A program made the translations under genes and the position numbers. A stretch of DNA of 64,000 bases from Chromohalobacter nigrandesensis (GTDB lineage Bacteria; Pseudomonadota; Gammaproteobacteria; Pseudomonadales; Halomonadaceae): positions 62,001 through 126,000 of the forward strand of contig NZ_JAKGAM010000008.1 in NCBI RefSeq assembly GCF_023061285.1, written 5' to 3'. Position 1 is the stretch's first letter; each line of letters starts with the position of its first letter. Positions 48,936-59,118 of this stretch are shown here, in pieces. The notes below the pieces were generated by a model. It did not search any database. It was not told the DNA's origin and worked only from the letters and a program-made list of their open reading frames with translations.

Positions 48936-50750
48936 TCATCCATGCAAGGCCTGATGAATGGTCGCGGCCATTTGCGCGCTGATGCCGGGAACGCGGGCCA
49001 GCTCATCGCGGCTGGCTTGGCGGACACCCTGGAGCCCGCCGAAGAAGCGCAACAACTCCCGGCGACGCTTGGGGCCGACACCGGGGATGTCCTGCAGGGT
49101 CGAGGTACGGCGCTGCTTGTCGCGTTGCTGGCGATGCCCGGTAATCGCAAAGCGGTGCGCCTCGTCGCGGATGTGTTGAATCAGATGCAAGCCAGGGGAG
49201 GCGCTATCGAGCGATAAGGCATTGTCGACGGTTTCCAGGAACAGCGTCTCGAGGCCGGGCTTGCGTGTCGTGCCCTTGGCGACGCCCAGCAAGTGCGTTC
49301 TCATGATGCCGACATCCTCGAGCACTTCGCGGGCCATGTTGAGCTGCCCCTTGCCGCCATCGACGATAAGCACGTCGGGCAGTTTGCTTTCGTCCTGCAT
49401 CAAGCGCTTGTAGCGACGTGTCAGCGCCTGGCGCATGGCCGCGTAATCGTCGCCTGCCGCGACGCCCTCGATATTGAAACGCCGATAATCGGATTTGACC
49501 GGTCCATCCTGATCGAACACCACGCACGAGGCGACGGTTGCTTCGCCGTGGCTATGGCTGATGTCGAAACACTCCAGGCGCGTGGGCGTCTCCTGCAGAT
49601 CGAGCGCCTCGCGTAAGGCATCGAAGCGTTTGGCCAACTGTGAGCGATTGGCCAACTGGCTGGTGAGGTGCTGTTCGGCATTGGTGCTGGCCAGACGCAA
49701 CCATTGTGCACGATGACCGCGTACCTGATGCGCCACACGGGTGCGTTTGCCGGCGCGTTCGGAGAGCGCGGCCTGGATGACATCGGCATCTACAAGCGGC
49801 AGGGCCGTGATGACCTCGCTGGGGATGTCGCGATCATGGCCCAGATAATAATGGCTAATGAATGCACCGAGCAGCTCCTCCGCCGTCAGGTCCAGGCCAT
49901 TTTGCGGCATGTGGTGGCGCGCGCCGAGCATGCGTCCGCCACGTACGCTCAGGGCACTGATGCAGACACCGCCCGGGCGCTCGGCGAGAGCAAAGATATC
50001 GGCATCGCCGTCGCCGGTGTCGACGATCTGACGCTCCTGCAGTCGGCGCAGTTGCTGAATCTGATCGCGAAGACGTCCTGCTTCCTCGAAGTCCAGTGCC
50101 TGGCTGGCGGCTTCCATGTCCTGGGTGAGTTGCGCGGTCACCTGTTCGCTGCGCCCTTCCAGGGACATGATGGCGTGATCGATGTCGCGCTGGTATTCCT
50201 CGTGGCCGATATAGCCGACACAGGGGGCGCTGCAGCGCTGTATCTGATATTGAAGGCAAGGTCGGGTGCGATGGGCGAAGACACTGTCCTCGCAATTGCG
50301 GATGCGAAATATTTTCTGCACCAACGAGAGGCTTTCGCGTACAGCGGTCGTGCTGGGGAAGGGGCCCAGGTAGCGGCCGTCGCCGTGTTTCCCACGCGCA
50401 CGTTTGAACTCGAGTGCCGGATAAGAGTGGCGATCCGAGACGAAGATGAACGGATAGGACTTATCATCGCGCAGGAGAATGTTGTACGGCGGTCGTTGCT
50501 CCTTGATGAGCGTCTGCTCGAGCAGCAGCGCCTCGGTCTCGGTGCGCGTAATGGTGACCTGAATATCCGCGATGCGGCCGACCAGGGCCTGCGTCTTGGT
50601 ATTGAGCGCACCGCGGAAATAACTGGCGAGACGTGCCTTGAGCCGCTTGGCCTTGCCTACATACAAGATTTCGCCGTCGGTATCCAGCATACGGTATACG
50701 CCGGGCGACTCGGAAACCGTCTTTAGGAAGTGCTTGGCATCGAAGCTCAT
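48936..50750 (-). CDS. uvrC: Excinuclease ABC subunit C
   Basis: UvrC makes both incisions in nucleotide excision repair. The N-terminal GIY-YIG nuclease domain (PGVYRMLDTDGEILYVGKAK), the UVR motif that binds UvrB, the C-terminal RNase H-like half (ECFDISHSHG) and the terminal helix-hairpin-helix are all present in 604 residues. It lies downstream of gacA, the conserved gacA-uvrC order. Confidence 0.96.
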   Translation of the reverse strand: MSFDAKHFLKTVSESPGVYRMLDTDGEILYVGKAKRLKARLASYFRGALNTKTQALVGRIADIQVTITRTETEALLLEQTLIKEQRPPYNILLRDDKSYPFIFVSDRHSYPALEFKRARGKHGDGRYLGPFPSTTAVRESLSLVQKIFRIRNCEDSVFAHRTRPCLQYQIQRCSAPCVGYIGHEEYQRDIDHAIMSLEGRSEQVTAQLTQDMEAASQALDFEEAGRLRDQIQQLRRLQERQIVDTGDGDADIFALAERPGGVCISALSVRGGRMLGARHHMPQNGLDLTAEELLGAFISHYYLGHDRDIPSEVITALPLVDADVIQAALSERAGKRTRVAHQVRGHRAQWLRLASTNAEQHLTSQLANRSQLAKRFDALREALDLQETPTRLECFDISHSHGEATVASCVVFDQDGPVKSDYRRFNIEGVAAGDDYAAMRQALTRRYKRLMQDESKLPDVLIVDGGKGQLNMAREVLEDVGIMRTHLLGVAKGTTRKPGLETLFLETVDNALSLDSASPGLHLIQHIRDEAHRFAITGHRQQRDKQRRTSTLQDIPGVGPKRRRELLRFFGGLQGVRQASRDELARVPGISAQMAATIHQALHG

Positions 50751-50845
50751 GGGCGCGGGACATTAGTTGAGTCGGTCATGCCCGCTAGTGTATCAAAGGG
50801 GAAGGGGTGCCGGAGCCCCGACTCGAAGCGCCGGCGACACCGATA

Positions 50846-51490
50846 TCAGGAAGCTTCGTAGCCGTCTATCAAGCCATAACGCAATCCCAGGTGGGTGAGC
50901 TCGACGTCGGATTGCACATTCAGTTTTTCGAAAATGCGATAACGATAGGTATTGACGGTCTTGGGGCTCAGGAAAAGCCGGTCGGAGATATCGCTGACCT
51001 TCTGGCAGTTGACGATCATCATCGCCACTTGCAGCTCGCGATGCGAAAGCTGGTCGAAGGGGTTGTCCTGTGAGCCGATCTTGGACAGCACGACCTTCTG
51101 GGCAATATCCGGGCTGATGTAGCGCTGCCCCCCGAAGATGGCGCGAATCGCGCGGACCATTTCATCGAGTTCCGTGCCCTTGCTGATGAACCCGGCGGCA
51201 CCGGCATCCATGAGACGCTGGGCAAACGCTTCTTCGAGGAATGCGGTCACGATCACGACCTTGATATCCGACATGCCGCGCATGATCTTGCGCGTGGCCT
51301 CGAGCCCACCGATACCGGGCATGCGTATATCCATCAAGACGATATCAGGGCGCAGTTCACGCGCCATGTTGACGGCTTCTTCGCCATCGACGGCTTCGGC
51401 GATAACGTGCAAACCGTCTTCGGAATCCAGCATTCGGGCAATACTGGTGCGCACCAGATGGTGATCATCAGCGACAAGAACCTTGATCAA
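50846..51490 (-). CDS. gacA: GacA/UvrY-type response regulator
   Basis: GacA is the response regulator partner of GacS, which activates small RNAs of the Rsm/Csr system. The receiver domain has phospho-acceptor D54 (DIVLMDIRMPG) and acidic D8-D9 and K pocket residues; a LuxR-type HTH ends the protein (LSHRELQVAMMI, LFLSPKTVNTYRYRIFEKL). There is no ATG at the conserved N-terminus: TTG at 51490 with AGGAG gives a 214-residue protein, the length and start type of GacA in Pseudomonas. Further upstream codons are not conserved. Confidence 0.93.
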   Translation of the reverse strand: MIKVLVADDHHLVRTSIARMLDSEDGLHVIAEAVDGEEAVNMARELRPDIVLMDIRMPGIGGLEATRKIMRGMSDIKVVIVTAFLEEAFAQRLMDAGAAGFISKGTELDEMVRAIRAIFGGQRYISPDIAQKVVLSKIGSQDNPFDQLSHRELQVAMMIVNCQKVSDISDRLFLSPKTVNTYRYRIFEKLNVQSDVELTHLGLRYGLIDGYEAS

Positions 51491-51806
51491 GGGAACTCCT
51501 GCAATCAATCGCCGGTTAAAGAAATAGTGGTCATGGCGGTCGTTTGTTCCGGCCATTATGTAACGCGTCAGCTCGATACGCTATGCAAAGCTCTCAATCA
51601 ACCTAACAGTAATATTGGCATTATGCTGCTATGGGTTTTGCACTTTCGTGCGCTGCTCGACGCCTGCGCCGAGAAGCCTGGTGCATGGTACGTATGCATT
51701 GACATGGATGGATGGTGGCCGTAATATATGTGGCGTTCCAAGGGCGCTATCGCGGATATATTCCTTGGGAAGTGGATAAACGCATCGCTCGATGCGCTAT
51801 CGATCT
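51491..51806. other. Intergenic region between gacA and tRNA-Ala
   Basis: 316 bp without a credible gene; it contains the gacA promoter (minus strand) and the promoter of tRNA-Ala. The AT-richer part is around 51590-51640. I see no further recognisable element. Confidence 0.6.
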
Positions 51807-51882
51807 GGGGCCTTAGCTCAGTTGGGAGAGCGCAACACTGGCAGTGTTGAGGTCAGCGGTTCGAACCCGCTAGGCTCCACCA
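51807..51882 (+). tRNA. tRNA-Ala (GGC)
   Basis: A 76-nt tRNA with acceptor stem GGGGCCT / AGGCTCC, D-arm GCTC / GAGC, anticodon loop CTGGCAG (anticodon GGC), T-loop TTCGAAC and an encoded ACCA end. Confidence 0.97.
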
Positions 51883-51900
51883 GATTCGCCTGATATCAAG

Positions 51901-51930
51901 TCGCCGACGCAATGCGTCGGCGGCTTTTTT
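51901..51930 (+). terminator. Terminator of tRNA-Ala
   Basis: The stem GCCGACGC / GCGTCGGC with an AAT loop is followed by GGC and six T residues, just after the tRNA. Confidence 0.88.
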
Positions 51931-51974
51931 GCGTGTGTTATTCAACGCCAAGGGGGCGCTTGCAGCATCTTCCC

Positions 51975-52148
51975 TCAAGGGCTGGCGGGGCCGCTGGCGC
52001 CGCATTCCAGACATCGATATTGCATGCCGTCCTCGGCATGGCGCTCTTCGAAGGCTTGCAGGCGCTCGTCGTCATTGATCGTCTCGCTGACGCTGCATGC
52101 CGGGCATTCGATGGTACGTTCGTTGTCGCGTTGTTCGATGAGAAACAT
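51975..52148 (-). CDS. Small zinc ribbon protein
   Basis: A 57-residue protein with two CxxC pairs (ECPACSV and YRCLECGASG), the arrangement of a zinc ribbon. The start MFLIEQRDNERT has an AGGAG site. No further domain is present. Such tiny zinc ribbons are often annotated as conserved hypothetical; the function is unknown. Confidence 0.65.
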   Translation of the reverse strand: MFLIEQRDNERTIECPACSVSETINDDERLQAFEERHAEDGMQYRCLECGASGPASP

Positions 52149-52515
52149 GCTGTTCTCCTGCCGTAGTCTCGACTCGATGAAAGGCATATCTGCCGCGCGA
52201 TGATGGCAAGGCGCGAAGCCTGTGAGCACGGAGCTCGTAAAGAGAAAAGTCGGCGTTTAGCGGGGCTGCGTCAACGTAGACATTGGCGACGCCTGGGTAG
52301 TAAAAAATCAACGTTCGCAAGGTGTTGGAAGCGCTAGCACGAGCGACGACCTCGTCAAGCGGGATATCGTGTGGTGCGGTGCCGTGGTAGTGAAGTTACA
52401 AAAAAGCAATCCCGCGGTAGGGGGGCGTCAGGCCAGAGAGGATATCGCAGAAATAAAGGAGACGATGCCGCCTGTGCGGCATCGTTTCTTGCGATGGTTG
52501 TGGCGTGTCGGTGGG
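52149..52515. other. Intergenic region between the zinc ribbon gene and argF
   Basis: 367 bp on the upstream side of the zinc ribbon gene and downstream of argF. It contains the argF hairpin (listed separately) and no convincing gene; the minus-strand frame at 52072-52320 begins with TTG and is not conserved-looking. Confidence 0.55.
52462..52485 (-). terminator. Candidate hairpin downstream of argF
   Basis: ACGATGCCGC / GCGGCATCGT forms a 10-bp stem with a 4-nt loop about 31 nt past the argF stop. On the minus strand only a broken T-rich stretch (CTCCTTTATTTC) follows, so termination is plausible but weak. Confidence 0.4.
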
Positions 52516-53436
52516 TTATTCGGCGACCTTGCCGAGCAGGAGAAATTCGATCAAGGCCTTCTGAGCGTGCAGGCGATTGCCGGCTTCCTGCCATACCACG
52601 GCCCGCGGGTCGTCGAGCAGAGTCGTGCTGATTTCCTCGCCGCGATGCGCGGGCAGGCAATGCAGAAACAGCGCACTATCGGCGGCGCGGTCGAGCAATG
52701 CCTCGGTGACCTGAAAGCCGGCGAAATCCCGCTCGCGCTTGGCCTGCTCCTCTTCCTGTCCCATCGAGGCCCACACGTCCGTGGTGATCAACTCTGCGCC
52801 TAGTACCGCCTGCTGAGGATCGTTCAATATCGCCACGCGGTTGCCGGCAGCCGCCACGAGATCGGCATCCGGTTCGTAACCCGGTGGGCAACAGACGCGC
52901 AGTTGAAAATCGAACTGCCGTGCGGCATTGATCCACGAATGGCACATGTTGTTGCCGTCGCCAATCCACACGGCGGTCTTGCCCTTCACCGACCCGCGGC
53001 ATTCGGTCCAGGTCATGACATCGGCCAGCAACTGGCAAGGATGATAGTCGTCGGTCAACGCGTTAATGACCGGGACCTGGCTGGCGGCGGCATATTCCTC
53101 GAGTCCGGCATGCGAGAAGGTGCGGATCATGACGATGTCCACCATCTCGGCGAGCACGCGAGCGGTATCGCCGATCGGTTCGCCGCGCCCGAGTTGCGTA
53201 TCGCGTGGTGAAAGGAAGAGCGCATGGCCGCCGAAATGCGCCATGGCGGTTTCGAAGGACACCCGCGTACGCGTCGAGGATTTCTCGAAAAACATCGCCA
53301 GGGTGCGATTGGCGAGGGGCGTATAGGTTGGCCCTTGTGCCTGGAGGCGGTTCTTGATCGTAATCGCGCGCTGAATGAGGTGGTTGAGTTCCTCGGATGA
53401 CAGATCGAGCAAGGTCAAGAAGTGGCGTGTGGCCAT
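52516..53436 (-). CDS. argF: Ornithine carbamoyltransferase
   Basis: ArgF forms citrulline from ornithine and carbamoyl phosphate in arginine synthesis. The carbamoyl phosphate motif ([11 protein letters not shown]), the DxxH-like [15 protein letters not shown] motif and the ornithine-binding [10 protein letters not shown] are all present, with 306 residues. It is separate from argJ and argG in this window. The upstream direct repeats (53452-53481) could take part in its control. Confidence 0.96.
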   Translation of the reverse strand: MATRHFLTLLDLSSEELNHLIQRAITIKNRLQAQGPTYTPLANRTLAMFFEKSSTRTRVSFETAMAHFGGHALFLSPRDTQLGRGEPIGDTARVLAEMVDIVMIRTFSHAGLEEYAAASQVPVINALTDDYHPCQLLADVMTWTECRGSVKGKTAVWIGDGNNMCHSWINAARQFDFQLRVCCPPGYEPDADLVAAAGNRVAILNDPQQAVLGAELITTDVWASMGQEEEQAKRERDFAGFQVTEALLDRAADSALFLHCLPAHRGEEISTTLLDDPRAVVWQEAGNRLHAQKALIEFLLLGKVAE

Positions 53437-53776
53437 GGCGACGCTCCTTTTATATGTGATCCACTTTCATATGTGATCCACGGCATATCTCAGGGCGACG
53501 ACGCCCACCGACGAAAGCATGTGAGCGTAACAGCCAAGACGTGCCCCTGAGGCCCGGCTTTCTGCGACGCTCGGCCTTGCAAGGGCAACATGCGGGCCGT
53601 GCGGAAAGTCGACCATCCTAGCCAGGCTGCCGAGAAGGCGCAATTGTCGATATCAAGAGTGTCGGTGTTACGAGGGCTGTTTTCGGCGCTTGCCATCAGT
53701 AGAATGGAGGTACATTCACCCGACGTATTGCGGCGGTGCCGGCCAATGGCAATCCGCCCCGCGTGAGGAAACTGAG
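53437..53776. other. Divergent intergenic region argF / grxD
   Basis: 340 bp without a protein-like frame. Next to argF it holds a direct repeat (listed separately). No clear ArgR box (TGAAT-type half-sites) is seen. Confidence 0.55.
53452..53481. repeat. Direct repeat pair upstream of argF
   Basis: ATATGTGATCCAC occurs twice (53452-53464 and 53469-53481) with a 17-nt period, 15 nt upstream of the argF start on the minus strand (GTGGATCACATAT). It may be an operator or a duplicated promoter. It overlaps the likely ribosome-site region on the gene-proximal side. Confidence 0.85.
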
Positions 53777-54115
53777 ATGAGCACGACTCTCGAGAACATC
53801 CAGCAGCAAATCGGCGAAAACACGATTCTGCTCTACATGAAAGGCACGCCCCAGTTGCCGCAATGCGGCTTCTCCGCTCAGGCGGTACAGGCGGTCATGG
53901 CATGCGGTGAGCGTTTCGCCTTCGTCAATATTCTCGACAATCCGGACATTCGCGCCGAATTGCCCAAATACGCCAACTGGCCGACTTTCCCGCAGCTGTG
54001 GGTCAACGGCGAACTGGTCGGCGGCTGCGACATCATCGTGGAAATGCACGAAAGCGGTGAGTTGGAGAAGCTGATCAAGGAAGCCACGGCCAACGCCGAA
54101 ACCGAACAGGAATGA
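53777..54115 (+). CDS. grxD: Monothiol glutaredoxin GrxD
   Basis: GrxD binds and transfers [2Fe-2S] clusters, using glutathione. The CGFS motif starts at C30 in the context PQLPQCGFSAQAV, and the WPTFPQLWVNGELVGGCDI stretch with the cis-Pro and the glutathione site is typical. The 112 residues fit. The ATG at 53777 follows a GAGGAAA site; 29 in-frame codons upstream are not conserved. Confidence 0.95.
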   Translation: MSTTLENIQQQIGENTILLYMKGTPQLPQCGFSAQAVQAVMACGERFAFVNILDNPDIRAELPKYANWPTFPQLWVNGELVGGCDIIVEMHESGELEKLIKEATANAETEQE

Positions 54116-54159
54116 GGCCTTGAGCCGGGCGCCCTCCCTTGGGAAGGCGCTGGCGCATC

Positions 54160-54195
54160 AAAAAAGCCCTGCCGATAAACATCGGCAGGGCTTTT
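54160..54195. terminator. Bidirectional terminator between grxD and rnt
   Basis: AAAAGCCCTGCCGAT pairs with ATCGGCAGGGCTTTT across AAAC, with A and T flanks, between two convergent genes. Confidence 0.92.
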
Positions 54196-54228
54196 GTATG
54201 GGGGCCAAGCGAGTAACGATGTGCCGCG

Positions 54229-54894
54229 TCAGTCCTCGTCCATGCTTTGTTCCTTCTGGGCCAGCTCCCAGCCGCCGAGATCCTTGTAGCGATTGACCAT
54301 GGCACAGAATAACTCGGCGGTGCGTTCGGTATCGTAACGGGCCGAGTGTGCCGCGTCGTTATCGAAGTCGATGCCCGCCGCGCGGCAGGCGCGTGCCAGC
54401 ACGGTCTGGCCGTAGATCAAGCCACCGAGCGTGGCGGTATCGAAACACGAGAACGGGTGAAAAGGGTTGCGCTTGATGTCGTTGCGTTCGATAGCGGCAT
54501 TCAGGAAGCCCTGATCGAAAGCGGCGTTATGGCCGACCAGGATGGCGCGAGTGCACTGGTTGGCCTTGATCGCCTTGCGCACCGGCTTGAAGATTTCGCC
54601 CAGCGCGTCGTGCTCGTTCAGTGCCACTTGCTGTCGCAGTGGGCTATCCAGGTCGATGCCGGTGAAGTCGAGTGCGGCCTGCTCGATATTGGCCCCGTCG
54701 AAGGGTTTGACGTGGAAGGCGTGCGTGGCATCAGGCATCAGGTTGCCCAGCTCGTCCATGGTCAGCGTCACGGCAGCGATCTCGAGCAGGGCGTCGCTCT
54801 GGGCATTGAAGCCCCCGGTTTCCAGATCGACGACGACGGGGAGAAAGCCTCGGAAACGTTTAGCCATCAAATCGCGTGCCTGGCCGTCGCTCAT
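54229..54894 (-). CDS. rnt: Ribonuclease T
   Basis: RNase T trims the 3' ends of tRNA and other stable RNAs. It is a DEDDh exonuclease: D-x-E in [11 protein letters not shown] in [11 protein letters not shown] and H-x4-D in [14 protein letters not shown]. The 221 residues fit. The ATG at 54894 follows GGGAGC; the frame runs open far upstream (antisense to argG) and that part is not coding. Confidence 0.95.
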   Translation of the reverse strand: MSDGQARDLMAKRFRGFLPVVVDLETGGFNAQSDALLEIAAVTLTMDELGNLMPDATHAFHVKPFDGANIEQAALDFTGIDLDSPLRQQVALNEHDALGEIFKPVRKAIKANQCTRAILVGHNAAFDQGFLNAAIERNDIKRNPFHPFSCFDTATLGGLIYGQTVLARACRAAGIDFDNDAAHSARYDTERTAELFCAMVNRYKDLGGWELAQKEQSMDED

Positions 54895-55026
54895 GCTTTT
54901 GCTCCCATCCCAATGCAGTCTCGATAGCGTCGCCACACCCGGGGCGGGGCGACAAAGTGGCCGCGAGTGTAGCATTTTCACCCCTCGACGTCCCGCCGCT
55001 TGGTGTTCGTCAGCCTCACTCGGCGC

Positions 55027-55032
55027 TATAAT
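55027..55032 (+). promoter_or_regulatory. Candidate -10 box for argG
   Basis: A perfect TATAAT lies 72 nt upstream of the argG start. The -35 region is weak and no ArgR box is evident. Confidence 0.4.
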
Positions 55033-55104
55033 CGAGGCACGTTTTCTCGCTGTGTTCGCGCAGCCGATCCATTCGATCAATATCCATCTTTTCAGGAGTC
55101 CCGC

Positions 55105-56325
<1,221 letters not shown>

Positions 56326-56395
56326 TCCGCATTCACTCGCGTCGAACGTCTCTCGGTCGGGCGGCGTGGAACGCATAGCAAGCGCAGGAGGCTTC

Positions 56396-56686
56396 ATGCT
56401 GAAACGACTCATCGAGGGCTTGTTTCGTAGCGGCGATGCCCATGACGAGGAGATGCCCGCGACGGACTACGAAGGGTATCTGATCACGCCGGATCCGCAG
56501 GATGTCGGCGGTCAGTATCGAGTCAGCGGTTGGATTCGCAAGCCCGTCGAGGGCGGCGAGACACATGAATACCGCTTCGAGCGTTCGGATATCGTTTCCA
56601 GCCGCGACGATTGTATCGCGTTGACGCTGCGCAAGGCACAGCGCTATATCGACGATATCGGCGACGCTATGTTCGAGGAACGCTGA
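56396..56686 (+). CDS. HlyU-family (PF10115-type) protein
   Basis: A 96-residue protein resembling the short proteobacterial HlyU family: YEGYLITPDPQDVGGQYRVS, FERSDIVSSRDDCIALTLRK and QRYIDDIGDAMF. The family name comes from a transcriptional activator, but the small family is not proven to bind DNA. The ATG at 56396 has a CAGGAG site. It lies 70 nt after argG. Confidence 0.85.
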   Translation: MLKRLIEGLFRSGDAHDEEMPATDYEGYLITPDPQDVGGQYRVSGWIRKPVEGGETHEYRFERSDIVSSRDDCIALTLRKAQRYIDDIGDAMFEER

Positions 56687-56855
56687 GCGCCGTTATCCAT
56701 TGCTATCGCGCACGTGAATGCCAACGCCACTATCTTTGGAGCTATGGTCTCTGGAGTAGTGGCGTTTTTTATTGTCAAGACGCTAGGTAATGAGCGCCAG
56801 GAACTCTCGCCCCATAGAGTGGGCCCAACCTTTTATAATCCCGATGGAGCCGCAC

Positions 56856-57530
56856 ATGATCACCGTGCATCACCTCGACAACTCTCGTTCGCTACGCATC
56901 GTCTGGCTGCTTGAGGCCTTGCAACAGGAATACGAACTCGTGACCCACCATCGTGACCCGCAGACATTGCTGGCACCGGAGAGCCTCAAGCGTCTTCATC
57001 CGCTCGGCAAAGCGCCGTTGATCGTCGACGAGGGGCTGACTGTGGCCGAGTCCGGGGCGATCATCGACTATCTGATCGAGCGCTATGACGATGGCCAACT
57101 GGCGCCAGCGGTGGGAACGCCTGCGCATCGTGATTATCGTTACTGGCTGCATTACGCCGAAGGCTCCGCGATGCCGCCGCTGGTGATGCATCTGATCTTT
57201 TCACGCCTGGGCAAGCCGCCGGTACCGGCTCTATTGCGCCCTGTGGCGGGCAAGTTGGGCCAGGGTGTGCAGGCCAAGTTTCTCGACCCCGAGATCGAGC
57301 GACATCTGGCGTTCTGGGAGTCGACGCTCGCCGAGCATGCATGGTTCGCCGGTCCAGATTTCACGGCGGCAGATATTCAGATGAGTTTCCCCGTACTGGC
57401 GGTCGAGTCACGGCGTGGCATCAAGGATTTTCCAGCCGTCGTCGACTGGTTGGCACGGGCACGTGCGCGGCCGGACTACCAGCGTGCCGTGGCACAGACC
57501 GGGGAATTGAATTTGAGTGCGACACGCTAG
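56856..57530 (+). CDS. Glutathione S-transferase family protein
   Basis: This is a 224-residue GST with an N-terminal thioredoxin fold (ITVHHLDNSRSLRIVWLLEA, LHPLGKAPLIVDEGLTVAES with the cis-Pro and GSH-binding ES) and an all-helical C-terminal domain ending in the F-x-AADIQMSFP block. The ATG at 56856 has a GGAG site, and 22 upstream codons in frame are not GST-like. Specific substrate unknown. Confidence 0.9.
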   Translation: MITVHHLDNSRSLRIVWLLEALQQEYELVTHHRDPQTLLAPESLKRLHPLGKAPLIVDEGLTVAESGAIIDYLIERYDDGQLAPAVGTPAHRDYRYWLHYAEGSAMPPLVMHLIFSRLGKPPVPALLRPVAGKLGQGVQAKFLDPEIERHLAFWESTLAEHAWFAGPDFTAADIQMSFPVLAVESRRGIKDFPAVVDWLARARARPDYQRAVAQTGELNLSATR

Positions 57531-57541
57531 AGGAGGCGATC

Positions 57542-57955
57542 ATGATGAGTCACTGGTGGGTGAAAGGGCTGGCACTCGGCGTGATGGCGTTGCCGATCAT
57601 CGCCGGCGCCCAGGAGGAACCGCGCGATGGCGGAGGTGACGATGGCTCCGGCGTGATGGCCTGCGATGCTCTACAGGATGAGATCGAAGCCAAGATTCGT
57701 GCCAATGGTGTCGAGGACTTCGAGCTCGATATTATCGCCAGTGAACGTGTCGACGAGGATGGCGTCCGCGAAGACGATGCCCTCGCTGGAGGCGACGTCG
57801 TGGGAAGCTGCGATGGCGGCACGCGCAAGGTGATCTATCGGCGCGGCGCCCAGGGAAGCGGGGCCATATCGTCCTCGGATACATCGCTGCCACCGTCCGA
57901 CGCGAGCGCCGAGCCAGGGAATGACGCTGCCGAGCGCGAGGATATAGGCGACTAG
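57542..57955 (+). CDS. Secreted DUF1161-like protein
   Basis: A 137-residue exported protein. A signal peptide (MMSHWWVKGLALGVMALPII, cleavage near AGA-QEE) is followed by an acidic region and the segment CDALQDEIEAKIRANGVEDF ... VVGSCDGGTRKVIYRR. This matches the DUF1161 pattern of two cysteines and a TKKI-type ending. The C-terminal 30 residues are Ser/Pro/Asp-rich and disordered. Function unknown. Confidence 0.8.
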   Translation: MMSHWWVKGLALGVMALPIIAGAQEEPRDGGGDDGSGVMACDALQDEIEAKIRANGVEDFELDIIASERVDEDGVREDDALAGGDVVGSCDGGTRKVIYRRGAQGSGAISSSDTSLPPSDASAEPGNDAAEREDIGD

Positions 57956-58040
57956 GGGGATGTAATCCCGCCTTTTGGCGGCCCGCTTCCGTCATTCCTC
58001 GGGCTTGGTTACCATGGCGTCTTTTATTCAGGGGGCGCAC

Positions 58041-59093
58041 GTGAAGGCCTTATTGCTTTCCGCCTACGCGGCCGTGAGTCATCGGCACTGGGCGGATGGA
58101 CTGCAGCAGCAGTTCCCCGAGATCGACTGGCGACGCCTGGAGTTGCCACCTCGACACTTTCCCTGGCGGATTCGCGGTAATCCGCTGACCTGGTTGGGTC
58201 AGGAAAGCGACTGTCTGCATGAGGACTACGATCTTGTCGTCGCCACCTCGATGGTCGATCTGGCGACCCTGGTGGGCTTGTGCCCCTCGCTGGCGCGTGC
58301 GCGCAAGGTCGTGTATTTCCACGAAAATCAGTTCGCTTATCCGCTTCCCAAGGGACAGCGCATTCGCGCCGAACCGTTGATGGTCAATCTTTACGCGGCC
58401 CTGGCGGCGGATGTCGTGGTCTTCAACAGCGCCTACAACCGCGATAGTTTGCTGAGCGGGGCGCGCGACTTCCTCAAGCGCATGCCCGAGCGTCTGCCGC
58501 TCGACGCCGTGCTGTCACGCGTGGCCGACAAGGCCGTGGTGCTTCCCGTGCCCTTGCCCGAGGAAACACCCAATTCTGCGCGCTCGGGACGGCGAATTCT
58601 GTGGAATCATCGCTGGGAATACGACAAGAATCCGGAGGCGTTCTTCACGGCACTGGAAACGTTGGCCAAGCACGGTATCGACTTCGAAGTGGCGGTGCTG
58701 GGGCAGCAGTTTCGCGATCAGCCGCCGGTCTTCGAGGCGTCGCGTGCGTGGCTGGGTGAGCGCGTCGTATGCTGGGGCGAGCAACCCGGCGATGTCTACC
58801 GAGAGATGCTTGACAGCGCCGATATCGTGGTATCCACGACCGACCATGAATTTCAGGGATTGGCGGTCATGGAGGCGGTAACGCAGGGGTGTGTGCCGCT
58901 GGTGCCAGACCGGCTGTGCTTTCCCGAGTATTACGCGCCGGCGTATCGCTACGCGGGCGATCAGGCCACACTCGAGGCCACGCTGGCGCAATGGCTGACG
59001 GATCCGGCATCGCGCCCGGCGCTGCCCGATGCGCGAGCCTGGCAATGGCCTGCGTGGCGCGAGGCGTATCGCGAGGTGCTCACGGGGGCGTGA
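58041..59093 (+). CDS. DUF3524 glycosyltransferase, tRNA-queuosine mannosyltransferase-like
   Basis: A 350-residue GT-B glycosyltransferase. The N-terminal half has the DUF3524 signature (ALLLSAYAAVSHRHWADGL, VVATSMVDLATLVGLCP, VVYFHENQFAYPLP), and the C-terminal half the GT4-like donor site (VSTTDHEFQGLAVMEAVTQG with the E-x7-E pattern). The vertebrate homologue GTDC1 is QTMAN, which mannosylates queuosine in tRNA-Asp. The bacterial substrate is inferred only. The GTG at 58041 with AGGGGG is a better start than the ATG at 58014 in frame. Confidence 0.82.
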   Translation: MKALLLSAYAAVSHRHWADGLQQQFPEIDWRRLELPPRHFPWRIRGNPLTWLGQESDCLHEDYDLVVATSMVDLATLVGLCPSLARARKVVYFHENQFAYPLPKGQRIRAEPLMVNLYAALAADVVVFNSAYNRDSLLSGARDFLKRMPERLPLDAVLSRVADKAVVLPVPLPEETPNSARSGRRILWNHRWEYDKNPEAFFTALETLAKHGIDFEVAVLGQQFRDQPPVFEASRAWLGERVVCWGEQPGDVYREMLDSADIVVSTTDHEFQGLAVMEAVTQGCVPLVPDRLCFPEYYAPAYRYAGDQATLEATLAQWLTDPASRPALPDARAWQWPAWREAYREVLTGA

Positions 59094-59118
59094 TGATGCA
59101 CGCATCACCACGCTGCCT

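Noticed and set aside
51407-51724. Forward open frame of 105 codons upstream of tRNA-Ala
   Set aside because: Overlaps the gacA start antisense and has no ribosome site or recognisable motif.
52072-52320. Open frame with TTG start upstream of the zinc ribbon gene
   Set aside because: Only its beginning looks protein-like and it then becomes Arg/His-rich, overlapping the zinc ribbon gene in another frame.
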